Shown: positions 34,521-43,950, counted from the first letter of the stretch. The stretch is DNA of 64,000 nucleotides from Moraxella nasibovis (GCF_029581575.1 NZ_CP089975.1:682001-746000), one strand, 5' to 3'. A program made the numbers and translations. Notes: generated from the letters alone by a model not told the origin.

Positions 34521-35914
34521 AAATAACCGAAATTCTAAATTTAAAATGGAATTATCAAATGACAGAAAATTTAATGGAGCTGTTATTTGATAAATCAAAA
34601 CGCCTAGAAGTATTTGAGCGGTATCTTGCCACTAATCCAGATTTAACACAAGATTGTTTTTTGGCGGAATTTCAAGAAAATTTTGCCGAGCGGTCAAACT
34701 TAAAACAGGACTATACACCATCAAGCATTTGTCAAATCTTGGCTCATCTTTGCCCCACCGCCCAAAGTGTGCTTGATGTTTGCTGTGGTACAGGGGCTTT
34801 GACCATTGCCAAATGGTCGTTTAATCCCAACGCCACATTTTATCTTGAAGAATATTCCAAAGAAGCTATTGCTATTTTGTTATTTAATTTGTCGGTGCGT
34901 GGTATTAACGCCGAAGTAAGAAATTGTGATGTACTGACAGGCGAAACATTTGCTACTTATAAATTAACCAAAAATGGGCAATTTAGCGATATTGAAAAAG
35001 TGGCATTGGATTGGACAAATTTAAAGGTAGATTGTGTAATTAGCAACCCGCCTTATTCTCTGATTTGGCAACCCAAAGACGATGTGCGATTTAATGGCTA
35101 TCCCTTACCGCCAAAAAGCAAGGCGGATTATGCGTTTGTCTTACACGGCTTATATCATTTAAAAGACACAGGCACGGCAAGTTATATTTTGCCCCACGGT
35201 GTTTTGTTTCGGGGCAATGCAGAAGGCAAAATCCGCCAATCATTGATTGATAACAATCATTTGGACGCTGTTATTGGACTGCCCAATAAGCTATTTTTGG
35301 CAACCGATATTCCTGTGGCGATTTTAAATTTTAAAAAGAGCCGAGACAGACAAAATGTGCTAATGATGAACGCTGATGATTTGTTTGAAAAAGCAAAGAA
35401 TAACAATGTAATGAATGAAACGCACATTAAAACCGTTATTCAAGCCATTAACGAGCGTAAATTTATTGACAAATTGGCAAATATTATTACACCGCAAGAC
35501 ATTAAATCCAATGGTTATAATTTAAATTTGCCAAGATATGTGGATAAAAGCGAACCTGCTGTTATTCCAAATTTCTTGCAAGAAGCCAAAGAGCTTTTGG
35601 AGATTACACAATCATTAGACAAAAGCACCCAAACGCTTTTGCAGATGATGAATGGTTTACAGCTTAACGGCACAACACAAGAAGTGTTGGAGTTTGAAGA
35701 AGCTAAAAAAATCCTAGCCCAAGCCCTAGCACCACGACAAATAAAAACCGCAGTCATTAAAAAATTGCAAAATCTAACCCCTGCCAATTATCAAGATATG
35801 CTATTTGACGAAAGTGAATTGGCTGAGCTTGATAGTTTGATGACCGCAAAAAAAAAGCAAATTGAAATTTTGCAAAATATGAAACAATTTTTTATGGCGA
35901 AAATGTTTGCATGA
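34517..35914 (+). CDS. type I-like N6-adenine DNA methyltransferase (HsdM-like) with S-like C-terminal helix
   Basis: 465 residues. A SAM-binding motif (VLDVCCGTGALT) and catalytic NPPY (CVISNPPYSL) place it in the HsdM group; SYILPHGVLFRG and LDAVIGLPNKLF are further M-subunit signatures. The C-terminal ~90 residues are a long helix ending KKKQIEILQNMKQFFMAKMF, which resembles the conserved coiled coil of HsdS. No HsdR gene follows. Probable self-protection against host restriction. Confidence 0.85.
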   Translation: MKITEILNLKWNYQMTENLMELLFDKSKRLEVFERYLATNPDLTQDCFLAEFQENFAERSNLKQDYTPSSICQILAHLCPTAQSVLDVCCGTGALTIAKWSFNPNATFYLEEYSKEAIAILLFNLSVRGINAEVRNCDVLTGETFATYKLTKNGQFSDIEKVALDWTNLKVDCVISNPPYSLIWQPKDDVRFNGYPLPPKSKADYAFVLHGLYHLKDTGTASYILPHGVLFRGNAEGKIRQSLIDNNHLDAVIGLPNKLFLATDIPVAILNFKKSRDRQNVLMMNADDLFEKAKNNNVMNETHIKTVIQAINERKFIDKLANIITPQDIKSNGYNLNLPRYVDKSEPAVIPNFLQEAKELLEITQSLDKSTQTLLQMMNGLQLNGTTQEVLEFEEAKKILAQALAPRQIKTAVIKKLQNLTPANYQDMLFDESELAELDSLMTAKKKQIEILQNMKQFFMAKMFA

Positions 35915-36264
35915 TACAGATGATGAATTTAACGCAAGTGGCTGATATTGAGTTACGCCCAACCAAAGGCAAAATTTACCCCAAAGGCACAATTACCATT
36001 CAAATATCGGCAACTCGTGGGCAAATTGTAATGCTTGATAAACCACGAGAAATAGAAAGCCATTATGCGGTAATTTTGCCCAAAATAAACGCTGATTATT
36101 TATATGCGGTAATACAAAAATTCTTTCCACGCTTTTTTAATCAGCGAGTACAAGGGCTAAATCTTAGGTCGGAAGAATTACAGTATTTTAATTTGCCAAT
36201 TCACACTTGCAAAAATATACAAAAAAGAATTGGCGAGATTATAAAATTGTTCGGAGATGAATAA
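35911..36264 (+). CDS. half-size specificity subunit (HsdS-like, single target-recognition domain)
   Basis: 117 residues, ATGA overlap with the methylase. DIELRPTKGKIYPKGTITIQISATRGQI and YLYAVIQKFFPRFFNQRVQGLNLRSEELQYFNLPI follow the target-recognition domain pattern of type I S subunits, but only one domain is present. Two copies would be needed for a bipartite site, or the site is short. Confidence 0.75.
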   Translation: MIQMMNLTQVADIELRPTKGKIYPKGTITIQISATRGQIVMLDKPREIESHYAVILPKINADYLYAVIQKFFPRFFNQRVQGLNLRSEELQYFNLPIHTCKNIQKRIGEIIKLFGDE

Positions 36265-36635
36265 TGAACTGGCATAAATACACCCTTAACGAATGGCTGG
36301 AACAGTTCGGAGCGTGGTGCTACAAACAGGGTAGGGTCATGCCAAGCCGCCTTGAAACGAACCAAATTTATCATCTCATGCAGTCAGTTCGCCCCACGCC
36401 AAAAACTGTCAGATATTGCTGCATCACAGACGATGAGGCGCTGGCGGTTAATCGTGTGTTGTGTGAGACAGCTGTTTTTATGCCTGATGGCGTTGAGCTT
36501 TTAGTGCTTAATAAGTGTGATGGTATGACCGTTCGGGCTATTGAGCAGGTAAAAGGGCAAAAATTTAATCACATTTTAAAGATGATTGATAATACAAGGC
36601 ACTATTTGGCAGGTTATTTAGGATTACCCCCTTGA
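36264..36635 (+). CDS. antitermination protein Q-like
   Basis: 123 residues. LNEWLEQFGAWCYKQ, YCCITDDEALAVNRVLCE and the end LKMIDNTRHYLAGYLGL match the small Q antiterminator family of gamma-proteobacterial prophages. It is the last rightward early gene, directly before a late promoter and terminator. It should let RNA polymerase pass the terminators of the late operon. Confidence 0.82.
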   Translation: MNWHKYTLNEWLEQFGAWCYKQGRVMPSRLETNQIYHLMQSVRPTPKTVRYCCITDDEALAVNRVLCETAVFMPDGVELLVLNKCDGMTVRAIEQVKGQKFNHILKMIDNTRHYLAGYLGLPP

Positions 36636-36660
36636 CTGATTAATCAGAAAATGCTATATT
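36632..36660 (+). promoter_or_regulatory. P_R'-like late promoter
   Basis: TTGACT (36632-36637), 17 bases, TATATT (36655-36660), overlapping the Q stop codon. The spacer has the palindrome TGATTAATCA. An inverted repeat GTTATGGT (36664-36671) / ACCATAAC (36692-36699) follows in the early transcribed part. Confidence 0.8.
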
Positions 36661-36761
36661 TATGTTATGGTGGTCGTATTATATAGATGATACCATAACA
36701 ATTTTCCCACAATAGTACGCCTTTGATGTGCATATTCAAAGAGCCGAGCTTTTGGGACTTT

Positions 36762-36796
36762 TAACCCCTTTTGCAGGCTTAGCAAAAGGGGTTTTT
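36762..36796 (+). terminator. tR'-like terminator downstream of the late promoter
   Basis: AACCCCTTTTGC / GCAAAAGGGGTT stem with a T run. About 100 bases after the late promoter start, so without Q a short leader RNA would result. Confidence 0.88.
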
Positions 36797-36876
36797 CGTT
36801 GGGCAAGGCGGTAAGTCCAAATGACTGCTATTAGCGATCCGTTACGCCCAACACTTTTTGCCCAAAAGGAGGGCTT
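36797..36876. other. gap before terS, candidate cos region
   Basis: 80 bases with no gene; contains GTTGGGC (36799-36805) and its inverse GCCCAAC (36846-36852), plus GGAGGG before terS. cos sites of HK97/lambda types lie here, but nothing proves it. Confidence 0.3.
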
Positions 36877-37296
36877 ATGGCAGCAAATAAGCCCAAAATG
36901 GGCAGACCAACGATTTACAGCGATGAACTCATCACAGAGTTTCTGTATCGCATTGCAAAGGGGCGTTCGGTGGCGAGCGTGTGCGGCGATGATGACATGC
37001 CGCACCGTGCCACGATTTATGAATGGCTTGCCCAAAATGGCGACTTTTCCGACAGATACGCGCGCGCAAGCGAACAAAGAGCCGACCATTATTTTGATGA
37101 AATGCTGGATATTGCAGACAAGGCATTGCCCGAAGAAGTGCAAAAAGCCAAATTGCAGATTGATACCCGTAAATGGGTGTTGGCACGCATGAACCCTAAG
37201 AAGTACAGCGACAAAGGGCAAGACGACAACACCGACAATGCCATTTCACTGATGGCAAAATTCATGAAAGAGCTGGGGGAAGATAAGGGGGAGTAA
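36877..37296 (+). CDS. terS: terminase small subunit
   Basis: 139 residues. GRPTIYSDELITEFLYRIAKGRSVASVCGDDDMPHRATIYEWLAQN is the DNA-binding helix-turn-helix of phage TerS, followed by a central oligomerisation helix (RADHYFDEMLDIADKAL) and an acidic tail. It recognises the packaging start. Its stop overlaps the terL start. Confidence 0.9.
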   Translation: MAANKPKMGRPTIYSDELITEFLYRIAKGRSVASVCGDDDMPHRATIYEWLAQNGDFSDRYARASEQRADHYFDEMLDIADKALPEEVQKAKLQIDTRKWVLARMNPKKYSDKGQDDNTDNAISLMAKFMKELGEDKGE

Positions 37297-38762
37297 TGTT
37301 CGACAAGCTAGCAGACCCCTTATACAGACTAAATAACCTGTACTACATCACAGATAAGACAGGTAAAAAAGTTAAATTTCGCATGACCGCCGAGCAGCTG
37401 GCGTATTGGCAAAACGAACACAGTCGCAACATCATTTTAAAGGCTCGTCAGCTCGGCTTTACCACGCAAGTGTGCATCATTCAGCTGGACAAGGCATTAT
37501 TTGAAAGTGATAAATGCGCTTTGATTGCTCATACCTTGCACGATGCCAAAAGGCTTTTTCGGGAAAAGGTCAAATTCGCTTATGACAACCTGCCAGAACT
37601 CATCAGGCTTGCCAATCCTGTCAAGATTGAGACCAAAGAAGAGCTGGTATTTGACAACGGTGGTAGTGTTACTGTATCAACCAGCTTTCGTGGTGGTACG
37701 CTGCAACGCTTGCACATTTCTGAATTTGGTAAAATCTGTGCAAAATACCCCGATAAAGCCCGTGAGATTGTCACAGGTGCATTTGAAGCTGTACCATTAA
37801 ACGGCAAAATTACCCTTGAGAGTACCGCAGAAGGTAGGCAGGGTTATTTTTTTGATTATTGCCAAACGGCTGAAAAATTAGCGAATAAAGATTTAACCGC
37901 CCAAGATTGGCGGTTTTTCTTTTTTGCATGGTGGCAAAACAAAGATTATCAGATGCCATCGGTAGAGCTACCAGAGCGTCTTGTAAGCTATTTTAGCGAG
38001 CTTAAAAGCAAACATGGTATTAGCACCACAGCCGAACAACAAGCGTGGTATTACGCCAAAGAGAAAACGCTTGGCGAGGACATGAAACGAGAATACCCGT
38101 CAATCCCAAGCGAAGCATTCGCCCAGTCTATTGAAGGGGCGTATTATGCCAAGCAATTGACTTGGCTGTATGCCAACAATCGCATTGGTGCATTGCCCGA
38201 TAACAGCCATTTGCCTGTATCTACCTTTTGGGATTTGGGTGTGTCAGACAGCACGACGATTTGGTTTGTGCGAGCCGTGGGCGATGAATTTCATATCATT
38301 GATTATTATGAAAATAGCGGTGAAGGCTTGAATCATTATTTTAAAGTCTTAAAAGACAAGGGCTATCACTATGATAGGCACATCGCACCGCATGACATTG
38401 ACAATAGGCAATTAGGGGCGAGTCGTGCTAAGAGCTTGCGTGAGCTTGCCTATGATGGCTATGAGATAGACGGTGCAATTTACAGCGTGCGTTTTGATGT
38501 TGTGCCACGCACCAGTAATGTCAATGAAGACATTGAAAAAGTACGGCAGATTTTGCCTAAGTGTGCGTTTGATGCCATCAAATGCGAACAAGGCATCAAG
38601 GCGCTTGAAAGCTATCGCAAAGAATGGAACGACAAATTGGGCGTATGGCGAGATAAGCCGTTACACGATTGGTCGTCGCACGGTGCGGACGCATTTCGTT
38701 ATTTTGCTGTGTATCATAGCAAGCCTGTGATGGTGACTGATTTGAAAGTGAGTATGTACTAA
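37296..38762 (+). CDS. terL: terminase large subunit
   Basis: 488 residues. The ATPase domain has a deviant Walker A (LKARQLGFTT) and Walker B with glutamate (LHISEFGK). The C-terminal nuclease has acidic ligands in TFWDLGVSD, APHDIDNR and HGADAFRYF. It cuts and pumps DNA into the prohead. It overlaps the portal gene start by one base. Confidence 0.94.
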   Translation: MFDKLADPLYRLNNLYYITDKTGKKVKFRMTAEQLAYWQNEHSRNIILKARQLGFTTQVCIIQLDKALFESDKCALIAHTLHDAKRLFREKVKFAYDNLPELIRLANPVKIETKEELVFDNGGSVTVSTSFRGGTLQRLHISEFGKICAKYPDKAREIVTGAFEAVPLNGKITLESTAEGRQGYFFDYCQTAEKLANKDLTAQDWRFFFFAWWQNKDYQMPSVELPERLVSYFSELKSKHGISTTAEQQAWYYAKEKTLGEDMKREYPSIPSEAFAQSIEGAYYAKQLTWLYANNRIGALPDNSHLPVSTFWDLGVSDSTTIWFVRAVGDEFHIIDYYENSGEGLNHYFKVLKDKGYHYDRHIAPHDIDNRQLGASRAKSLRELAYDGYEIDGAIYSVRFDVVPRTSNVNEDIEKVRQILPKCAFDAIKCEQGIKALESYRKEWNDKLGVWRDKPLHDWSSHGADAFRYFAVYHSKPVMVTDLKVSMY

Positions 38763-40180
38763 TGAACGCTGATTATATCTTACCCGAACTTGTTGCCATG
38801 TTACCCAAATGGCAACTGGTGGCGGATTGCTATGCAGGCGAGCAGGTGGTGAAAAGCCGTGGCGAGCTGTATTTGCCAAACCCCAGCCCACAAAGCGAGC
38901 CTGTCGCTGTAAAAGCCAAACGATACCAAGACTACCAAACAAGGGCAGTGTTTTATAACGCCACCCGTAAGACCGCCAAAGCATTGGCAGGCATGGCATT
39001 TGCCAAATACCCTTTGCTTGATTTGCCCAGTGCTTTGCAGGGCGTGGAGCGAGATGTGGACGGTGCAGGCACGGACCTAACCCAGCACGCACGCCGTGCC
39101 TTGACCATGCTACTAATTAAAGGGCGTGGTGGGCTGTTGGCTGATTTTCCGACATCAAACGGCGGCACAAAAAACGACACCAAGCATCTAAAACCTGTCA
39201 TCAAATTATACGAGCCTGAGCAAATCATCAACTGGCGTGTAACGACTGTGAACGGACAAAAAAAACTCACGCTCGTTGTCATCCAAGAAAGCTATTTAAA
39301 GCAAGATGATGGCTTTCGTGCTGAATATGGCGAACAGCTTTTGGTGTTAAGACTTCTTGACGGTGTGGCGACAAGCCAAATCTGGCAAAAAGATGGGGTG
39401 AAGTTTGCGCCCATTGATGCGCCATCTGTCATCTTAAATCATCGCAAAAAAGCGATGGATACTTTGCCGTTTACTTTCATCGGTGCCGATGATAATGATG
39501 AAACGATAGACGATGCGCCGCTTTATGATTTGGCAATGCTAAACCTTGCCCATTTCCGTGACAGCGCTGATTATCAAGAATCCAACTTCATCGCAGGTCA
39601 GCCCACGCTATTCATCACAGGTGTAACCAATGAATGGTATCGTGATGTGCTACAGCCTAATGGCGGTGTGCATCTGGGGTCAAGGGTGGGGCAAATCCTA
39701 GGCGTGGGGGCAACCGCTCAACTATTGCAGGCAAGCACCAACAACGCCAACTTTGAAGCCATGCAGCACAAAGAGCAGCAGATGGTCGCCATCGGTGCAA
39801 GGCTCATTGGCAACAATGGCAATAAAACCGCCACCGAGGCAAATGCTGAGATTGCTGAGCAGACTTCCACCCTTGCTACATTGTGCAATAACTTATCAGA
39901 CGCATATAGCCGCTGTTTTGGCTTTTTGGGTGAGTTTGTGGGCGCTGATGGCGTGCCTACTGTATCGTTTAACACCAACTTTGCGACCAATAAGATGACC
40001 GCCCAAGAGCGCACTCAGCTTATCAGTGAATGGCAAGCAGGGGCGATTACTTGGGGCGAGATGCGTGCTAAACTCGTGGAAGACGAGATTGCAACCATTG
40101 AAGATGATGATGAGGCACGGGGAATTATTGAGAGTGAATTACAAGGGTACGGCATAAATGAAGAGACTCATCAACCTTGA
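38762..40180 (+). CDS. portal protein (DUF4055 family)
   Basis: 472 residues. YNATRKTAKALAGMAFAKYP, LTMLLIKGRGGLLADFP, DDAPLYDLAMLNLAHFRDSADY and the AMQHKEQQMVAIGARLI helix are typical of DUF4055 portals, which form the dodecameric DNA channel. Position between terL and the MuF gene agrees. Confidence 0.85.
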   Translation: MNADYILPELVAMLPKWQLVADCYAGEQVVKSRGELYLPNPSPQSEPVAVKAKRYQDYQTRAVFYNATRKTAKALAGMAFAKYPLLDLPSALQGVERDVDGAGTDLTQHARRALTMLLIKGRGGLLADFPTSNGGTKNDTKHLKPVIKLYEPEQIINWRVTTVNGQKKLTLVVIQESYLKQDDGFRAEYGEQLLVLRLLDGVATSQIWQKDGVKFAPIDAPSVILNHRKKAMDTLPFTFIGADDNDETIDDAPLYDLAMLNLAHFRDSADYQESNFIAGQPTLFITGVTNEWYRDVLQPNGGVHLGSRVGQILGVGATAQLLQASTNNANFEAMQHKEQQMVAIGARLIGNNGNKTATEANAEIAEQTSTLATLCNNLSDAYSRCFGFLGEFVGADGVPTVSFNTNFATNKMTAQERTQLISEWQAGAITWGEMRAKLVEDEIATIEDDDEARGIIESELQGYGINEETHQP

Positions 40181-41918
40181 ACGCCTAAAACAATCCTTGG
40201 TCAATGATTTTGGTAAAACCTTAAAGTCAGTAGATGAATACTTGCAAAAAGCGGTATTTAACCGTGAGGTAAAAAGCCTAAACAACCGTGAAATCAAGCA
40301 ACTGACGACCAATGCTGATAAAGAATTGCAAGGGCTATTTACGGCATACATGGACGGCTTAAAGGCAAATTGGCGTGGGCTGTTTAGTCATCGCTACAAG
40401 GTGCAGAATGATGAGGCATACAGCGCCATCAGAAAAAGGCTAAATACGCCAAAATCATTGCTGGCGTATGCAGATAAAGCCTTTGCCAAGCCGCTGAATT
40501 TAACTGCCAATGTCGGTATAACCTTAGATGATTTAACCAAATCATTTGGCAAGACCGAAAGCGAGCGGATTATTCGTGCCATTCGCTTTGCTCATAGTGA
40601 TGGATTGACGAATGATAAACTGGTGCAGATGATTCGTGGCAGCCGTGCTAGGCGTTATCAAGACGGCATATTAAATACCACAACCCGTAACGCCCAAACC
40701 ATCGCACGCACAGGCACAGCCATTATGGCAAGTGAGGCACAGCAAGCCTTTATCCGTGATAATGCTGGCATCATCAAGGGCATTAAGGTGCTTGCCACGC
40801 TAGACAGACGCACAAGCCCCATTTGTCGGCATTTGGATGGTCAGTTTATGCCGATTGATAAGGCAAAATATCCACCTTATCACTTCAACTGTCGCTCAAG
40901 CTTTGAGATTGTTTATGACGGCTATACACCACCCAAACAGCGTGCAAGTGAGCATGGGGTGGTGGAAAATCAAAGCTATTATGAATGGTTAAAGCGTCAG
41001 GCGCCAGAGTATCAAGATGAAGTACTTGGCAAAACTCGGGGCAAGCTGTTTCGTGATGGCGGCATGAGTGTGGAAAAGTTTAAATCCTTGCAACTGGATA
41101 AAAACTTTACGCCTTTAACGCTGGATGAAATGGCAAGGCTTGAGCCTGTGGTGTTTGAAAAGGCGTTTGGTGCTGTGTTAAAATTAGACAATACAAAAGA
41201 TAGAGTATTGTCTATGACACGCACCGATTGGGGGGATTTACCCAATACCATTATTGATAGAAAACTTGGCGATGCGACCAGTCATTTGCTTTATGAACAA
41301 GCCAAAGCTGGCGATGTGGTTAGTGCTTATAGGCTGGCACAAGATTTGGTCAGTGATGAGGCAGTTCAAAAATTAAAAGACCTAATTGGCAATAAAGTAG
41401 TTGTTTTTGCCCCTGTTCACGCCGAAGAAAGTACAGGACGAAATATGATACCTGTGGCTGTAGCAACGGTTTTGGCAAAGAAGATTGGTGGACAAGTGGA
41501 TTTAAATGTTGTGCAAGCGGTCAAAGTCTCTCGCACAGGGGGCGATGGTTGGCACAGATTGGCGAATCCACCATTTTTTGACGGTAGCATACCAAAGGGT
41601 AATTATGTTATAATGGTCGATGATACTCAAACGCAAGGTGGCACACTTGCTTCATTTAAGGGACATATTGAACAAAGCGGTGCAACCGTGATTGGTGCAT
41701 ATGCCTTAACTGGCAAACAATATTCGGCACAGCTACGACTTGGTAGTGATACTTTAACCACTTTGAGAGAAAAATATGGCACACTTGAACCATTCTGGCA
41801 ACAAACATTCGGCTACGACTTCTCAAAACTCACCGAGTGGGAAGCTAAATTCATCATCAATTCAGGTAAAAGCATTGACGAAGTCCGAGATAGAATCCTT
41901 GCGTCAAAGCAAAATTAA
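40158..41918 (+). CDS. minor head protein (MuF/SPP1 gp7-like) fused to a phosphoribosyltransferase-like domain
   Basis: 586 residues. Residues ~1-265 form the head morphogenesis domain: the TTRNAQTIARTGTAIMASEAQ helix, the CRHLDGQFMP and YPPYHFNCRSSFE cysteine/histidine elements. After a linker, residues ~370-560 carry a type I phosphoribosyltransferase-like fold, with the PRPP loop at 485-497 (IMVDDTQTQGGTL) preceded by VVVFAPVHAEES. MuF proteins sit inside the capsid and may be ejected with DNA, so the second domain is a candidate delivered effector. Overlaps the portal gene by 23 bases. Confidence 0.85.
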   Translation: MKRLINLERLKQSLVNDFGKTLKSVDEYLQKAVFNREVKSLNNREIKQLTTNADKELQGLFTAYMDGLKANWRGLFSHRYKVQNDEAYSAIRKRLNTPKSLLAYADKAFAKPLNLTANVGITLDDLTKSFGKTESERIIRAIRFAHSDGLTNDKLVQMIRGSRARRYQDGILNTTTRNAQTIARTGTAIMASEAQQAFIRDNAGIIKGIKVLATLDRRTSPICRHLDGQFMPIDKAKYPPYHFNCRSSFEIVYDGYTPPKQRASEHGVVENQSYYEWLKRQAPEYQDEVLGKTRGKLFRDGGMSVEKFKSLQLDKNFTPLTLDEMARLEPVVFEKAFGAVLKLDNTKDRVLSMTRTDWGDLPNTIIDRKLGDATSHLLYEQAKAGDVVSAYRLAQDLVSDEAVQKLKDLIGNKVVVFAPVHAEESTGRNMIPVAVATVLAKKIGGQVDLNVVQAVKVSRTGGDGWHRLANPPFFDGSIPKGNYVIMVDDTQTQGGTLASFKGHIEQSGATVIGAYALTGKQYSAQLRLGSDTLTTLREKYGTLEPFWQQTFGYDFSKLTEWEAKFIINSGKSIDEVRDRILASKQN

Positions 41919-41968
41919 CGCCTACAAGCAAATGATGGCGATGTAGTTCGCACTTTAACCTTTAATCT

Positions 41969-42003
41969 CAAAAACCCTTGCAAATTGCAAGGGTTTTTTT
42001 ATT
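41969..42003 (+). terminator. terminator after the head-PRTase gene
   Basis: CCCTTGC-AAATT-GCAAGGG with T run. Confidence 0.85.
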
Positions 42004-42039
42004 GTCCGCCGTTCGTAACGGCTAACGGAGAGCATAGTA

Positions 42040-42666
42040 ATGACGACCGAAACCCAAGAAACCAAACAAGAAACCCAAGAAATTACCGCCGAACAATTCA
42101 GTGAATTGCAGGCAGAAGTTGAGCGCTTGCGTAAGCACAACGAGACTTTGTTATCAGAAAAGAAAACAGAGACCGAAAAGCGCAAAGCCGAACAAGCCGA
42201 AAAAGACCGCTTGGCTGAGGAGACCGCACGCAAAAAAGGCGACTTTGAGACTTTGGAGGCGCAATATCAAGACAAGATTGCCAAGCTTGAAAAACAGCTT
42301 GCTGACCAAGTCGCTGAGCGCAATCAAGATTTGATTAAATCGCAATCTTTAAAAATCGCAAGCCAATTATCCAGCAATCCGCACAATCAAGAGATTTTGC
42401 AGATGCTCATTGAAAAGCGCTTGGTGGCTGAAAATGGCGCGGTAAAAGTCACCGACGGCAACGGCAATGTCACCATTTCCACTTTGGACGATTTGGTAAA
42501 AGAGTTCAAAGATGGGGGCAAATATGACAGTCTGGTGGACGGTACAGGCGCCAGTGGCACAGGCAGTACAGGGCAAGCGGTGAAAACCGCCAAGGATTAT
42601 ACAGAAGCTGAGCGTGTCGCATTGGCTACCTCTAATCCAAATTTATTCAATCAATTATTTTCATAA
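42040..42666 (+). CDS. capsid scaffolding protein
   Basis: 208 residues, a long charged coiled coil (about 20-105; repeated E, K, Q and R) and a C-terminal domain ending TSNPNLFNQLFS. It stands just before the capsid gene, the usual scaffold position. Begins MTTETQETKQETQE, low complexity. Confidence 0.8.
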   Translation: MTTETQETKQETQEITAEQFSELQAEVERLRKHNETLLSEKKTETEKRKAEQAEKDRLAEETARKKGDFETLEAQYQDKIAKLEKQLADQVAERNQDLIKSQSLKIASQLSSNPHNQEILQMLIEKRLVAENGAVKVTDGNGNVTISTLDDLVKEFKDGGKYDSLVDGTGASGTGSTGQAVKTAKDYTEAERVALATSNPNLFNQLFS

Positions 42667-42675
42667 GGATAACAC

Positions 42676-43692
42676 ATGGCTAAGCTTTTAGAAGTGTTTA
42701 ACAAAAATGTGGTTTTGTCTTATCAAGACAAAGAAAACCTAGAAAAATCGGTGTTTTTTGACTCTGGCGCATTTGTCTCTGACAGCCGTTTGCGTCCGTT
42801 ATTGACCAGTGGCTCAAAGACTTTTGAAGTGCCGTTCATTCATCCGATTGATGGCAATTTGGAGGCAAATTATTCCAACACCATCATGACAGACATTGCG
42901 ATGCCACGCTCTATTGAAGCAAGTAAGTCAAAAGGGCGTTTGGCGTTTTTAAACGAAGGCTTTATTGAAAGCCGTTTGGAGACTTATTTATCAGGGCAAT
43001 CACCGCTACAACACATTGCCCGTATGCTGGATAAATTTTGGCTGACGCAAATTGAAAATCGTGCGATTGCGACTTTGTTTGGCTTGTACAATCATGATGT
43101 CGCCAACGGCAAAAAGCTGATTACCGACATTTCAAAAACGACCGCTGATGATACCTCTGGCTTTGATGTCAATGCCTTTATTGATGCAGAAGGCACGATG
43201 AATGCAGCGCATCAAGGGCGTGGGGTCATCATTGTACACCCTTTGATTGCCACCAAAATGCGCAAACAAAAACTTGTGGAAAAAGTCACCACATCGGACA
43301 ATCTAACGCCTGTGGAGACTTATAACGGTCGCACGGTCATTCAATCCACCAAAGGCACCATTTTGGGTACGGGCAAAAATGCCAAATATGTCAGCTATCT
43401 TTTGGGCGGTGGTGCGTTCGCCGCTGACATGGTCGCAGGCTATGACGACTTAGAAGTGGAACGCACGGCGAACACGGGCAACGGTGGCGGTCATACCACG
43501 CTTTGGACTCGCCGTCATGCGCTCATCCACCCACAAGGCTTTTCTTTCATCGCAGAGGACAGCGCACTGACAGGCGGCACGACCAATGAGGCGCCATCAG
43601 CAAGCTGGGCTGACCTTGCCAAAGCTGAAAACTGGCGCATGGACGCATCTGCTGACAGTGTGGCAGTGCGATTCTTAATCACCAATCTATAA
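42676..43692 (+). CDS. major capsid protein
   Basis: 338 residues. The pattern FDSGAFVSDSRLRPLLTSGSKTFEVPFIHPIDG, LARMLDKFWLTQIENRAIATL-like helix and IIVHPLIATKMRKQKL with a TRRHALIHPQGFSF end belongs to phage coat proteins of the HK97 fold. Position after the scaffold gene confirms it. Spaced 9 bases after the scaffold stop. Confidence 0.9.
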   Translation: MAKLLEVFNKNVVLSYQDKENLEKSVFFDSGAFVSDSRLRPLLTSGSKTFEVPFIHPIDGNLEANYSNTIMTDIAMPRSIEASKSKGRLAFLNEGFIESRLETYLSGQSPLQHIARMLDKFWLTQIENRAIATLFGLYNHDVANGKKLITDISKTTADDTSGFDVNAFIDAEGTMNAAHQGRGVIIVHPLIATKMRKQKLVEKVTTSDNLTPVETYNGRTVIQSTKGTILGTGKNAKYVSYLLGGGAFAADMVAGYDDLEVERTANTGNGGGHTTLWTRRHALIHPQGFSFIAEDSALTGGTTNEAPSASWADLAKAENWRMDASADSVAVRFLITNL

Positions 43693-43702
43693 GGAGTGAA
43701 AC

Positions 43703-43867
43703 ATGGCTAAACAACCTGACTACAAATACAGCTATCCTAGCGATAAAGCGTATTTTGACGATAAGACATCAACCGCTACCAAGCTTGTGCCATCTGACCC
43801 TGCCAAAACAGGCAAGGATTATGGCATTAAAGATGTGGAAAAGGTTAAAGAAGGCGCAGCAGGCTGA
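43703..43867 (+). CDS. small protein after capsid, 54 residues
   Basis: Starts MAKQPDYKYSYPSDKAYFDD, ends EKVKEGAAG. AAGGAG lies 7-8 bases before the ATG. Hydrophilic and lysine-rich, likely a head decoration or connector peptide. Not recognised. Confidence 0.6.
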   Translation: MAKQPDYKYSYPSDKAYFDDKTSTATKLVPSDPAKTGKDYGIKDVEKVKEGAAG

Positions 43868-43879
43868 TATTAGGCAAAA

Positions 43880-43917
43880 TAAAATACCCAGTAACGGCAA
43901 ATTACTGGGTATTTTTG
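43880..43917 (+). terminator. terminator after capsid genes
   Basis: AAATACCCAGTAA / TTACTGGGTATTT with T run. Confidence 0.88.
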
Positions 43918-43950
43918 CATTTCTTAATAAGAAACATCACAGGATATGGC

